Assembly: GCF_021130785.1 (NCBI RefSeq)
Contig: NC_060211.1
Location: 126,615,001-126,679,000 of the forward strand
DNA: 64,000 nt
Direction: 5' to 3'
Origin: Homalodisca vitripennis
Lineage: Eukaryota > Arthropoda > Insecta > Hemiptera > Cicadellidae
The notes beneath the pieces were generated by a model that was not told the origin of the DNA, searched no databases, and saw only the letters and a list, made by a program, of their open reading frames with translations. Position numbers and translations under genes: made by a program. This document shows positions 12,727-23,077 of this stretch, one piece after another. Each line of letters begins with the position of its first letter. The first letter of the stretch is position 1.

Positions 12727-13381
12727 GTAAAACATTACAGGAGTCGAACTCGTTCCTGCCGACAGTGGAGTGAAACATTGAATAAGATCTCACTAGTTAC
12801 TGACGAAAGTGAAGTGAAACATTGAGTAGGATCACATTAGTTACTGACGAAAGTGGAGTGAAACATTGAATAAGATCACATTAATTACTGACGAAAGTTG
12901 AGTGAAACATTGAATAAGATCACATTAGTTACTGACGAAAGTGAAGTGAAACATTGAATAGGATCGTACTCGATCCTGCAGAAAGTGAAGTGAGACATTG
13001 AATAGGATCGCACTCATTTCTGCCGAAAGTGGAGTGAAACATCGAATAGGATCGAACTCGTTACTGACGAAAGTGAAGTGAAACATTGAATAAGATCACA
13101 TTAGTTACTGACGAAAGTGGAGTGAAACATTGAATAAGATCACATTAGTTACTGACGAAAGTGAAGTGAAACATTGAATAGAATCACATTAGTTACTGAC
13201 GAAAGTGAAGTGAAACGTTCAATAGGATCGTACTCGATCCTGCAGAAAGTGAAGTGAGACATTGAATAGGATAGCACTCGTTACTGCCGAAAGTGGAGTG
13301 AAACATTGAACAGGATCGCACTCGTTACTGCCGAAAGTGGAGTGAAACATTGAATAGGATCGCAGTCATTACACCATAAGA
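12727..13381. repeat. 44-bp tandem array with higher-order structure
   Basis: Fifteen units of exactly 44 bp follow each other with no insertion or deletion from 12727 to about 13381. Unit starts are 12771, 12815, 12859, 12903 and so on to 13343. Each unit begins TGAAACATTGAATARGATC and ends GAAAGTGRAG. Three variants alternate: A (CACATTAGTTACTGACG), B (GCACTCGTTACTGCCG) and C (GTACTCGATCCTGCAG). The C variant occurs at 12947 and 13211, exactly 264 bp or six units apart, each time followed by a B unit opening TGAGACATTG. The period is not a multiple of three, so it is not protein coding. Confidence 0.97.
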
Positions 13382-13949
13382 GAGCCCGTGTTAATCTGCA
13401 GCAAAAACCCAATGAGACTCAACATTTAGAGTCATCTCAAGACTGGCGTTACAAAACGCTAGAAAAGACATGTGAAGACAGAAACTAAAGAAGCATACAG
13501 CTTTGGGATATTTCCAACTATTAAAAATTAAATATCTTGTTATTGTGATCTACTTACGAACTTGTTCTAATTTTAAAAACTGTTATATCTACAGTGTCAT
13601 GATCGAAATTTGATGTAAATTTCAACCATGTCTCACACCAATCAAAATAATGAATCGACCGTACGTAAAATTTTGGTTCTCCAAAAATTTAATTTATCAA
13701 GGTAACTAGAATCGTGAGAAGATGCATGATTGTTACTTAGCTTACGGTGTGTCTTCATACTTCAAATATGTTTCTTACTTCTAATGTACAAATAGGAAGT
13801 GGCTGCGTTATTATTATTGTTCTAGTAAGAATAATGTGACCTAAATGAAAAGCTTTAAAAAGTATTTACGCATTTTCTAATGTTACATTTGTTGGTTGCA
13901 GATTTACTCTCCAGAACAATTTCTTTTGGACCACAGTGGAAGCGTTTTA
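13382..13949. other. No gene seen; possible 3' splice site
   Basis: AT-rich sequence rising in GC towards the CpG-rich block. TTTGTTGGTTGCAG ending at 13901 resembles a 3' splice site, but no conserved coding follows it. Confidence 0.35.
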
Positions 13950-14545
13950 GCGAACCCCGAGCCTTGATTAGAAAGTGATCGACCATCCGCGATCGGTTAG
14001 AATTCAGGACGAGAAGAGGACGACAGGGCGAGTTATTGAAATGCGCAGACGGTCGCACAATGGAAACCGACAGTCGGCGGCACCACGCCCGCCACCGCGC
14101 CACCGGCCGAAGGCCTCAAAAATCATCTCATGGCCACAGCCGTCTGACAAAGGAAAGGGAAAAGTGTTTTATTCTTGTTTGCCAAAAGGTAAGGCGGCGT
14201 TGCGCAGCTCTAATAGTATTTGACCTTGAAAAAAGACGTTGGTGTAAGGGGAAGCGGTAGAGGGGGAAAGTGAGGTGAGTGAAAGAGAGTGGGGCCGGGG
14301 GCCTGTGCGGCGAGGCGGGAGGGGAGCCAAAGAAAGGGAAAGGAATAGAGCGTAGACAGAGTAGGAGTTGTGCAACCGTAGCAGCAGCACCAGCAGAGGG
14401 CAGGCTGGCACGGCATGGGTACCCTCCTCACCGACACATATCACTAGTAACTGTGACTGTGACTGTGACTGTGTACTGTCAGTGTAGTGTGTAGTGCAGT
14501 GACCATTATGGGATTTTATCTTTTGGATTACTATCACTTTGATTG
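13950..14545 (+). promoter_or_regulatory. CpG-rich promoter-like block with candidate first exon
   Basis: This block is strikingly GC- and CpG-rich against an AT-rich background, as expected of a promoter and first exon or of a CpG island. Near its right end an ATG at 14508 opens MGFYLLDYYHFD and stays open to TTG followed by GTGAGT at 14546, a consensus-like 5' splice site. That leaves two bases of a codon (phase 2). CTGCAG at 56657-56662 before the BTB exon would accept in the same phase. I infer a possible first exon of the ken-like gene, but a 42-kb intron cannot be shown from sequence alone. It could equally serve another transcript. Confidence 0.35.
14446..14475. repeat. (GTGACT)n microsatellite
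   Basis: About four GTGACT units lie just upstream of the candidate start codon at 14508. Confidence 0.85.
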
Positions 14546-16316
14546 GTGAGTAAACAAACTCTTGTTTTCATTCGGTTGCCGCCACTGTGTTATTGTTTTG
14601 ATTGGGTATTTGGCGCTTGTAGCCAATATAACGCCCACTTTCTTTTTTCATCATGTTTTGCCGCGAGGTGTTTGTTAGTGATATTTAGATTTTTGTATTA
14701 ATACAGCGTAAAACTTTAGATGATTACACGTTTGTCCTCTCTGTTGCGTATTTTGTTATTTTCTGTGGATATGTGCATGTTTTTTTTTTTTTTTAGTTTT
14801 GTGTGTTTATTAAATTTGCCTATTACGAGCATTCTGTTTGAATTTATAATTTACATATAATACATACAATTACATAATATATTGTATGGTAGTACGTTTG
14901 CAAGTCAAATAATTTTAAACAATCTTACGCCTGGGGGTAAATATAGCTAAATACAAACTTGTTTACGTTCGCAGGTATATTAGTGTGACATAATATGCCA
15001 TAGATTAGGCGATTAGAAAAGGCGTAAATAGGAAGTAGGTGTTGTGATTGGCACGTTATTTGTGACTCACTATGAGGCTGAAAGTAGAAAATGGTGTTTT
15101 GTTCGACTAAAAGCAGCGTTGCAGACTAAACAACTCCCCCTCCCGCTAGGGGTGAGAGGGACAGATAGTCTACAAGGCGAAGGCGATAGGGGAAAGTTCT
15201 GCCTGATTCTCTCATCTCGTCTGCTACACGTGTTGAGCGAGATCTTAAAAATATCGTTAATTCTCTGGTCTTCCCAGAGGTGCTTAATTATTAATGTAAA
15301 CACCAACCGAACTGTGGGTTGTGTTGGGTCACGTTTACACTAGCTCTGAGGCATATTCATCTTAACAGAATGAAGACTTCATAGATAATGTGTGAACAAC
15401 TGACTAAATTATACTATACCTTTTGGCATGCTTTACAATTATTTATATGTGACGTATTTTAAATTCAGAACAGGTTAAAAAACACCATAGGACATCGGAA
15501 CGAAACAAATATAATTCAATGACATATAAACTTGGTAAAAGCTGTATTAACACCACTTTTAAGTTTTTAAATTTCTAGATAAAAGCCCAATGAAATTTCA
15601 CTTACATAAAAGTAGGTCTAATTCAAAACATAACACACAAGTTTTTCTTGAAACCTGTTAAAGTTGTCAATAATTCAGGAAATGTAAACAAAAATTAACT
15701 TGAAGTTATACCTGATGCATCGTTTATCTTTTACATGGTTGTTTTGCTTTCTTTCACGAATAATTTTTACTATTATAAGTTAAAAATTAAATACAGTTAC
15801 TAAATTGTTTTATTATGAATAAGTAAAAAATAATATACAGTTACTAAATTTTTATTGCGCTCACATTATCTAATAATACATTCAGTATTTTTATTCAACA
15901 TTATAACTTTACATTTTTTTATTTTTTATTTCAGTCATGTTGTTTCTGGGTTGTTGTGCTTTCAGTAGGCAATAATAATGCGAATCTAATGTTTTTCGTT
16001 TCATTGTTGTATATATTCAAATCAATCTATTTTCTTCCTTTACCGTATCAGCAACACATGGTCACGTGACAACTAAAAATTGGAAGTTAATCTAAGTTTT
16101 ACTCTGATTGATAGTAAAGTTGTGAATCAGGCCCAACGCAACCGGTAAAGTTGAAAATAGGCAACAAGATATGAATGGTTAAAGCCATTTATAGGAATAA
16201 TTGACAACTCGCGTCACATCTTAGGCTGCAAGCAAATGTTCGGATTATTGTCTCCAGTAATGTCTAAACTGGTAAACAAGTCGTAAAAACCAATATACAT
16301 AATAACAATGGACCTT
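14546..16316. other. AT-rich stretch with GC-richer patch, no gene seen
   Basis: A patch at about 15100-15250 is GC-richer (CCCCCTCCCGCTAGGGGTGA region) but has no recognisable product. The remainder is AT-rich and is probably intronic if the block at 14 kb is a first exon. Confidence 0.4.
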
Positions 16317-16583
16317 TCCATTAAAGTTTGCTATCGACGATGGAAATTTTGAAAGGATAGGATTTTGGACATTTGCCATCTTTGTAACACTACGTTTCTA
16401 GGTTTGTAAATCTACCCTCTTCTTCATATGTACATGAAACCGCAAGACATTAAGAAATAAAACTAAAAAAATGCAATAATGCGGCAATATTTCAATCCTA
16501 GATACGTAATGTTATACTTTTTTGTAACATATGACGATGGCAAATGTCCGAAATCCTATTATCCTCTCAATGGAGTTTTAATG
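16317..16583. mobile_element. Hairpin MITE, about 267 bp
   Basis: Two arms of roughly 86 bp at about 16317-16402 and 16497-16583 are imperfect inverted repeats of each other. Shared cores include GGACATTTGCCATC, TTGTAACA and TTTCTAGG or TATCTAGG, in reversed order on the right. The left arm has about 15 extra bp near 16330-16350. There is no coding capacity. Long inverted arms around a 95-bp centre are typical of foldback or MITE elements, but the superfamily is not assignable. Confidence 0.7.
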
Positions 16584-19143
16584 CGTTGTTTACAGAATAT
16601 TATCATTTATTTCAAACGTTACAACGAATGACATCAGTTAATGGATATACTCCTCCAAGATATTTTCATGGGGCGTTCCAGATTACCTTAATTTTCAAAT
16701 GTTCGAAATATGGACGTAACCATTGCGCGTGGTTGTTAACACAGCTGCTCTGGGTTCGCGCCGCTCCCTATAGACACAATAATGTAAAAGAATGAATTAT
16801 AATTATAATCCACTATTTGAATCGTTCAACTGTCACCTGTCTATTGCGCCCTATTCGCCCTATACTACATCGATGAACTGATAAATATCAGCCAACCAAG
16901 CGATTGGCTAATGAACTATAATAGTATAATCTACTTCTTTACTGCATAAGCTATAATCAGTTTTGAAACATAGATCTCTTAGCGTTGCATTTGGGCTTGG
17001 ACAAAGATTATTTAGAAGTGCAAAAAGTTAAAATTGTAAAAATGGGCTTGAATTTAGAATGTTCTATTGTAAAGAAGTGTCATTTTATTTCCTCAGAGTT
17101 GCCAAAATTGTTTTTAATAATAGTGTTTTTATATTAATTATTTTTCGGTGGTTATTACTGTTTTCCCATCCACCTGTTTTATTAATAACTAGTTAAATCT
17201 TGCTTCGATCCCACTTTAATGAAGTAAAATCAGAATACATTGTTTCAGTAAAAACAATTACTCATTTTAATAGCAACGTTAAAATTTGTAAAATAATGTG
17301 ACAAACAAAAAATCCTATTGTTGTATCTCATGATTTTTCTTTGTAAAAAAGGCTAAACTAAAAGTCTCGAAAGATGCGTTTGAAATATCATAACATTTGT
17401 TTTATGTGTTACATAAGTGTTATGTGTATCATGTTCTAAATATGTAAACAGAAAATGAAAAATTATTATTTAAAAAGTAACGAGACGAAAATAGTTGAAT
17501 ATATGATTTTCTAATTCTAAAACATGTTTACGTTTACCCTTGAATTTGTAGTAAAATGCGTTGTTCTAAAACTGGTTTTATTCCAAAAGGTTCAGAAAAG
17601 TTATTACAATGAGCTCACAGCTCTTATAAGTACACTAAAACCCCTATACATTCTCAGGCAAACTGGGCTACGTTCTGCATTAATTTTATTCAGAATGTAT
17701 AATTTTGTACGGTTACTTACCTAAGTCTAATAACGGTTCTCATATATTTTAAGTTCAGTGATAACAGTAAATTTTACTCACCATAGAAGAAACGTTATTT
17801 TATTACAACTATATCAATTGGTTCTAATTACAAATCGTAGGTTTACGTTATCGAAATATTGTACGCTATTTACCAGAACATAGTAGTGTGTAAGTTATTA
17901 TTGTATTAATCGCTCTGTCTGTTTGAATGAAATTACATTTACATGGTATTTTACTATTTTTCAAGTTATGAAGTTATTGAACAATTACGTTTTTGTTTAA
18001 ACCCAATTAGAAAGTAGTTTATTCGTTATCACTTTGATATGAAATGTAATAATGTAAACCAGGACTTAGAAGGCTACAAGGTGTTACGTCCTGGTAAGCT
18101 GTGTACATTTAGTTCATTCAATTATAACTCTTCTGTATTTATTTTAAATAGCCCTTATTCTCAATGAAAAGAGGAAGGATGAATTTTAACCTTCGAAATG
18201 TTCCTGCGATTGGCCTTTAACGAAGAATACCAAATTAAAATAACAAACATATATTATGTCAGTTTTTGGAGTCACGCCGCAACGGAAGATATTGAAAGAT
18301 CTCTATTTGAATCAGAGTCCTAAAGTCCAAAATTCTGTACCTCTAACTGTTTAAAGAAACTATACAATCTATTCCTTTACTTATTCTTATGAACACATAT
18401 CCACATATTTCCTATCTTGAATATTAATGTTATTACTTTACTCAAAATAGAATTTGACGTTTGGTATTAACCAACGCTGCTACTTTTGCGTTGAGTGAAG
18501 TTTGAACGTTTTAACACTAGATTAAGATACCTGGTTTTGGATTAAAATACTTCTATTAGATTCTATCGGAACATCTATGACCATGATAATTATTAAAATG
18601 CAATAACATTCATTACTGTATCTTCGTAATCAATTGTGGGTTGGTCTGCTGAGGTGTAAATGAATTATTCGGTTTTATGAAAAATACTTCGCTGAGAGAA
18701 TACAGTCGCGTATTTCTTAGAAATGTTACACAAATTTATTACTAGAAAGTTGCGAAAACATAGAAAACCTAAGTTAAAAACTCATTCAATCCTTGAGTGC
18801 TGACAGTTAAACTTGACTACTGTATAATTGTTGCTCTAAAAAGCTGCTTAGAAGCACCCCTTCAATTTTTTATGTACAACTGAGAAAAGAACGCGATATC
18901 TAAGATTACCACTTTTTATGGAGTAACCAGGCCTCATGATGAGCCACTGCCCAGTGCAGGGATGTTATCAAACACAGAGAGGTAAAGGGAGAGTCGGTAC
19001 AGACCAAGTGTCAGTACTGAGAAAAAGTAGAGTCACAGACAGGACTTGCATCTGTGCTACAGACCTAAGGTCGTGACGCTGGTGCACACCGACTCATAAT
19101 CATTACATTGGAAGTCTGATTTTAAACAAACCTTTCACCCTTA
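16584..19143. other. No gene seen; GC-richer patch before Harbinger
   Basis: Mostly AT-rich. A patch at about 18920-19090 (CACTGCCCAGTGCAGGGATG region) is GC-richer and unlike its surroundings. It could be a short repetitive element, but no conserved frame or Pol III boxes could be assigned. Confidence 0.4.
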
Positions 19144-19146
19144 TAA
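19144..19146. repeat. Left target-site duplication TAA
   Basis: TAA here is repeated at 23075-23077, immediately outside the other terminal inverted repeat. A 3-bp TWA duplication is the hallmark of PIF/Harbinger insertion. Confidence 0.9.
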
Positions 19147-19188
19147 GGCCCCCCATCCACTTACAGTTCGAACTGCAGTTCTTGACTG
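19147..19188 (+). repeat. Harbinger left terminal inverted repeat
   Basis: It starts GGCCCCCCATCCACTTACAG and continues TTCGAACTGCAGT. Compared with the right end it differs at one position in the first 33 bp, and similarity continues to about 42 bp. Confidence 0.93.
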
Positions 19189-19440
19189 CAGTCAGAACTG
19201 TGAACGGTGGACTGTGGACTGTTGAAAAATGTTCACGTCAGTACGGACTGCAGTCGCGGACCGCAGTCCGTTCGGTGGCGTGTTTGTCGTGGTCAGTCTT
19301 TCCGGTGTTTTTGCCGTAGGTGTGTACTTTGTAGTTATTATTCGTTATATTATTTATTATATTTTTAGTTATATTATTCGTTTTGTGGCTGTAGGAAAAG
19401 TTGCATTCTAAGTTCTTATCGTATGTGAAGTTAAAGTGCA

Positions 19441-22270
19441 ATGTCTACGTTTGAAGATTTGGCAGCATACGCTGTAATAGCGGTAGCTATTAAAAAACGC
19501 AAGAAACGAAGGCATCAAATGTGGAAAAAAAAGAATGGCTTCAGAGGAAGAGATTTAAACCACGTTCACCTTCTTAGGGAGCTTGAAGCATATCCTAGAG
19601 ACTGGAAAAACTACTTAAGAATGGACGAGAAAACGTACTTTGATTTATTACGTATAGTAACACCATTGATTACCAAACAAGATACAAAAATGAGGGAAGC
19701 CATTACACCACATGAAAAACTGACTGCGACAATTGCGGTATCTAAGCACTGGCAGAACAATGGAAGATTTAAAGTTTTCAACGAGAATTTCCCCCCAAAC
19801 ATTAGGAAGAATAATTCCAGAGACCTGCTCAGCTATTGTCAAGGCCTTGAATGACTATTGCAAGGTTAGTAGCCTAATGTGTGTTTCAAGTAGTTTTTTG
19901 AAAAATCCAAAATATGAAACCAGATAAAAGTTAGAAAAAGAAATAAAGTAGGGTCTTTGTTGTTTTCGAATGCCAACATACTGTTAAGAAATTACAATAT
20001 TTTTAATCTGCTTATGGATTTGTTAAGGTACATAGCCTACACATTGTATTATGTCACTACTTTTTGCTAATTTTAAATTACAACTCCAGTATCTCTAACG
20101 ATTACGAGTTCATTTCTGTGTGCACACAACATTTAACCATTTTTATAAAGTAGTAAAAGGTAATGAAACTCATACAAAATTATTGTAAACATTATATTAT
20201 CCATACTTGTATTTGTTGCGTTGTACAAACAACACATTTACTTTTTATAACTAAGGAAGAAAAAGTAAAAAATCAATTTAATTAATGTAAGTATAAAGAT
20301 AAAAAGTAATACGTACCTATGGTGTATGTTTAACCACAAATGAGTAAAGTAATAATTATAAAAACTATGACACTGTCCAAACATAACATTGCAATCTAGT
20401 ATTACAAACACATGGCAGCTCACAACAGTACCGCATATGAATAAAGATTAAAGTGTAATTTTAATTGAGTGCAAAATATTTTCACCACAAACAAAAAAAA
20501 AATAATAAATGTAATTTGTTCAACATATAACTCTCAATGTACTCAACTACTGGGAGTAGGCCTACTAAAAAAACCGCACAGCTTGGGTTGTGAAAAGTTT
20601 ACAGGTTTAAGCCTACTTGTTAATAATAGAACACTTAATTTAGATTTGTAATAGTTGACACTGAAGCCAGACATTGCTGTATCATCATACATTGGTTCAT
20701 AGGTTGATCTACCTCCAGAACTTGGGGTAACACTAGCTGCCGATGGTGTTGTGGAACTTGAGTAAAGAATACCTGGGTTAACTGTAGCAAATTCGTGTTA
20801 GTCCACCTAGTTCTGCTTCAAACAGGGCATCAATTAATGATTTTTCTGCGCATAAATCCTTTGCTCATTGTTCAGCAATCTCAGCTTTTGAGCAACGTTC
20901 TTCCCAAAAGGCGTCGTAGTGATCTTCTTCTTTTGTTGTTGCCAGTCGTTGTCCAATATTAACCAAGACTTGATCACACGGGGACAATTTTTTTTTGCCG
21001 TTTTAAAAGAATCTTTAGGTTCAGGTGTTGCAGAGGTAATATTGGAAGCGGTTCGAGCAACTTGAGGAGGATTCTGTAGAGATTGGGGCGCTGGTACATT
21101 TTCCTCAGCATCTAATGGTTCTTTTTGTGAATCGTCCAGCATCTCCTGTAAAAAAAAAATGTTTGAAAAAATGTCAAAATCCTGACTTTTCGCGGATTTC
21201 CTTTATTTCCGTGCCCGGTAGACACCCTGTCATTACTTAATAATGAACCACAATATCAATAATGATTCAGTTAATCACCACAGTACATTCTTAACTACTT
21301 ATTTATTACTTTCTCAAAATATTATATTGAAAAAAATTACAGAGGGGGTGGCGAACGGAAAACGAGGGGTGATACGGTTCTCGATGGGTTTGATTTCATT
21401 AAAATTTGTTCCGTACAAAACGCTGGTCTGAAATATGACAGCTGACAGTTTAGAATTGTTTTCAGGTACCGAATACAGCCGAGGAGTGGAAACAAATTGC
21501 ACAGGAGTACGGGGGAAAAATGGAATTTCCCCAACTGCCTAGGCAGCATGGATGGAAAGCATATAGCCATTAACACCACCACCTGGAAGTGGTTCTTACT
21601 TCTATAACTATAAGGGTTTCCATAGTCAGGTACTTTTCTGCATTGCTAGTGCAAACTATGAAATAATTTATTTTCATTTTGGTGTTAATGGCCGGGTATC
21701 TGATGGAGGAGTTCTGAAAGAGACAGACTTCAACAAGAAACTAACAGATAAAAGCCTCAATTTACCTGAAGAGGGCATTGTAGACGGCGAAGCTCTTCCA
21801 TACGTATTCATTGCAGATGACGCCTTCCCCCTAACTGAGGTCATAATGAAACCCTTTTCCTATAGGGTTGCAAACAAACCTAGAAAGGTATATAACTACC
21901 GACTCTCAAGAGCACGCCGAATGGTCGAAAGTGTTTTTGGGATTCTCGCTGAGAGATTTCAGGTTCTACAAAAACCAATCACCTTCATTGACTTGAAGAA
22001 AGGTGAATAGTGTTGTTGTTGCGTGCTGCTACCTGCACAACTATTTGCGTAGGACAATCCCTCAAAGGTACTCACCTAAAGACTGGTTGGATTTAGATGA
22101 CGACGAAGTTTGGTGTGTCTAAGCCTGGACCAAGAACCAGCGATCACATGGCATTACAAGTAAGACAAACCGATCGCCCAATGGCTAGTGCAAAAGAAGT
22201 AAGAAATAAATTTGTTCATTATTTTAGCAACAAAGGAAAAGTGGAATGGCAAGACAGATACATCTCTTAG
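19441..22270 (+). pseudogene. Harbinger DDE transposase, two exons, frameshifted
   Basis: This is the PIF/Harbinger transposase (DDE_Tnp_4 type), a nuclear enzyme that cuts and inserts the element. Exon 1 runs from ATG at 19441 to 19864 and ends AAG with GTTAGT following. Exon 2 runs from 21466, after TTGTTTTCAG, to TAG at 22268-22270. Exon 1 has a basic N-terminal segment (KKRKKRR), then LRMDEKTYFDLL and YLSTGRTMEDLKFSTRI. Exon 2 carries the triad: Asp in GSMDGKHIAI (21551-21553), Asp in IADDAFPL (codons 21816-21821), and Glu in RRMVESVFGIL (21927-21929). It ends with AKEVRNKFVHYF. Frame breaks lie near 19732, 21515, 21575, 22002 and 22121-22140; each is a net +1. Exon lengths of 424 and 805 nt fit one and four extra bases. 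Confidence 0.92.
19865..21465 (+). other. Transposase intron containing antisense MADF exon 2
   Basis: Predicted intron bounded by GTTAGT at 19865 and TTTTCAG at 21465. Its interior includes the second exon of the minus-strand MADF gene (about 20645-21145). The rest is AT-rich non-coding sequence. Confidence 0.75.
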
Positions 22271-22758
22271 TTTATAATGATTATTTGAAAACAAAATACC
22301 TCCGATGACAAACTGTAAGTTAGTTGTAGCATTGTGAATACATTATTTAACCGCAAAACTAGTAATTTAATTCTCTTACCTCGTCTTCACTGACTCTTCC
22401 TTCTCCTAAGTTGGAAGTCCCTCCTAGACATTCTTCCTGGTCAATAAGAAACAAAAGTTCTCTGTAGTACCACAGCTTTGGTACATATATATCGTCTGTA
22501 CCACTGCCAGAACGTTGAGAGGCTGTTACCTTTCTTTGTTCCTTACGAAATGCACTTCTGATATTGTTTATCTTCTTCAACACATCGCTTTTTTGTTGCA
22601 GTACTGTCAAACCCTTTCACTACTAATAGTAAACTACGGTGGGCTGCTTCCTTCTTTTCCCTATTGTGATAGTCTTTTGACTTAACCTTCCATACACATT
22701 CATGTTTCCTAAACTCCTCTATAAACTGTAAAAGATTATCCTTCGACCAACTGGCCAT
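20645..22758 (-). pseudogene. Harbinger MADF/Myb-SANT-like protein, two exons, frameshifted
   Basis: This minus-strand gene encodes the DNA-binding partner that Harbinger elements use with their transposase. It probably binds the subterminal motifs and helps nuclear import (known for the family). Exon 1 runs from the ATG at 22758 (MASWSKDNLLQFIEEF) down to 22380, ending GAG before GTAAGA. It holds a MADF-type helical domain with CVWKVKSKDYHNR, VLKKINNIRSAFRKE and PKLWYYRELLFL. Exon 2 starts at 21145 after a poly-T TACAG and reads GAG ATG CTG in phase. It is Pro/Ser-rich, then FGKNVAQKLRLLNNEQRIY, and after a frame break SLIDALFEAELGGL, a BESS-like tail. Coding sense fades near 20645. Frame breaks are near 22590 (+1), 20850 and 20790. 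GCGCATGCGC at about 22850 may be a promoter element. Confidence 0.85.
21146..22379 (-). other. MADF-gene intron containing antisense transposase exon 2
   Basis: Predicted minus-strand intron from GTAAGA (starting at 22379) to a T-rich tract ending in TACAG at 21146. The whole of transposase exon 2 (21466-22270, + strand) lies within it. Confidence 0.75.
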
Positions 22759-22940
22759 GATTGCCGCGTCACAAACAAAACAATGCGCAACCACCAAACG
22801 CTCACCACTCAATGACGCATGAGGCCGACACGGAGCAGCTTGAGCTAGCGCATGCGCATATCTCGCAGCTTGGACTGTCGACTGTGGCCTGTCACGGGAG
22901 CCTCCACTAACTAGCAGTTCCGCCTGCAGTCCGATCGTTG

Positions 22941-22963
22941 AACTGTCGCACCGTGCGACAGTT
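22941..22963. repeat. Subterminal palindrome with 11-bp arms
   Basis: AACTGTCGCAC and its perfect reverse complement are separated by one base. It lies between the MADF start and the right TIR, so it is a candidate binding site for an element-encoded protein. Confidence 0.85.
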
Positions 22964-22991
22964 GACAGTCCAACGATTCGCCTGCCGGATT

Positions 22992-23070
22992 CCCCATCCA
23001 CTTACAGTTCTAACTGCAGTCCCGGACTGTCTCAGTCCAGGACTGCAGTTAGAACTGTAAGTGGATGGGG
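22992..23070. repeat. Duplicated, inverted TIR forming an end hairpin
   Basis: Two 38-bp arms (22992-23029 and 23033-23070) are inverted copies of the TIR core with one mismatch (C/T) and a 3-bp TCT spacer. The right end therefore carries the terminal repeat twice, facing each other. Confidence 0.93.
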
Positions 23071-23074
23071 GGCC
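23033..23074 (-). repeat. Harbinger right terminal inverted repeat
   Basis: Read on the minus strand it starts GGCCCCCCATCCACTTACAG, matching the left end. Confidence 0.93.
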
Positions 23075-23077
23075 TAA
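23075..23077. repeat. Right target-site duplication TAA
   Basis: Matches TAA at 19144-19146. Confidence 0.9.

Larger units (their letters stand above)
19147..23074. mobile_element. PIF/Harbinger DNA transposon, 3,928 bp, complete
   Basis: The ends are terminal inverted repeats beginning GGCCCCCCATCCACTTACAG, with TAA duplications at 19144-19146 and 23075-23077. The + strand carries a DDE (Harbinger-type) transposase in two exons. The minus strand carries the usual partner, a MADF (Myb/SANT-like) protein, also in two exons. The second exon of each gene lies inside the intron of the other. Subterminal regions are rich in CTGCAG-centred motifs, probable binding sites for the MADF/Myb protein or transposase. 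Both genes contain frameshifts, nearly all net +1. TIRs and catalytic residues are well preserved, so the insertion is probably recent. Confidence 0.95.

Noticed and set aside
12727..13381. Regular short repeats resembling a CRISPR array
   Set aside because: The whole 44-bp unit repeats with no unique spacers, no cas genes are present, and the context is animal.
14169..14537. 122-codon minus-strand open frame
   Set aside because: Product is Ser/Leu/Pro low-complexity sequence driven by CpG-rich and GTGACT-repeat composition; no recognisable domain.
18920..19090. GC-richer patch considered as a SINE
   Set aside because: No convincing A/B boxes, poly-A tail or target duplication was visible.
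22759..23001. N-terminal extension of the MADF frame into the right Harbinger end
   Set aside because: The extra residues translate TIR and palindromic DNA; the MASWSKDN start at 22758 fits the MADF family better.
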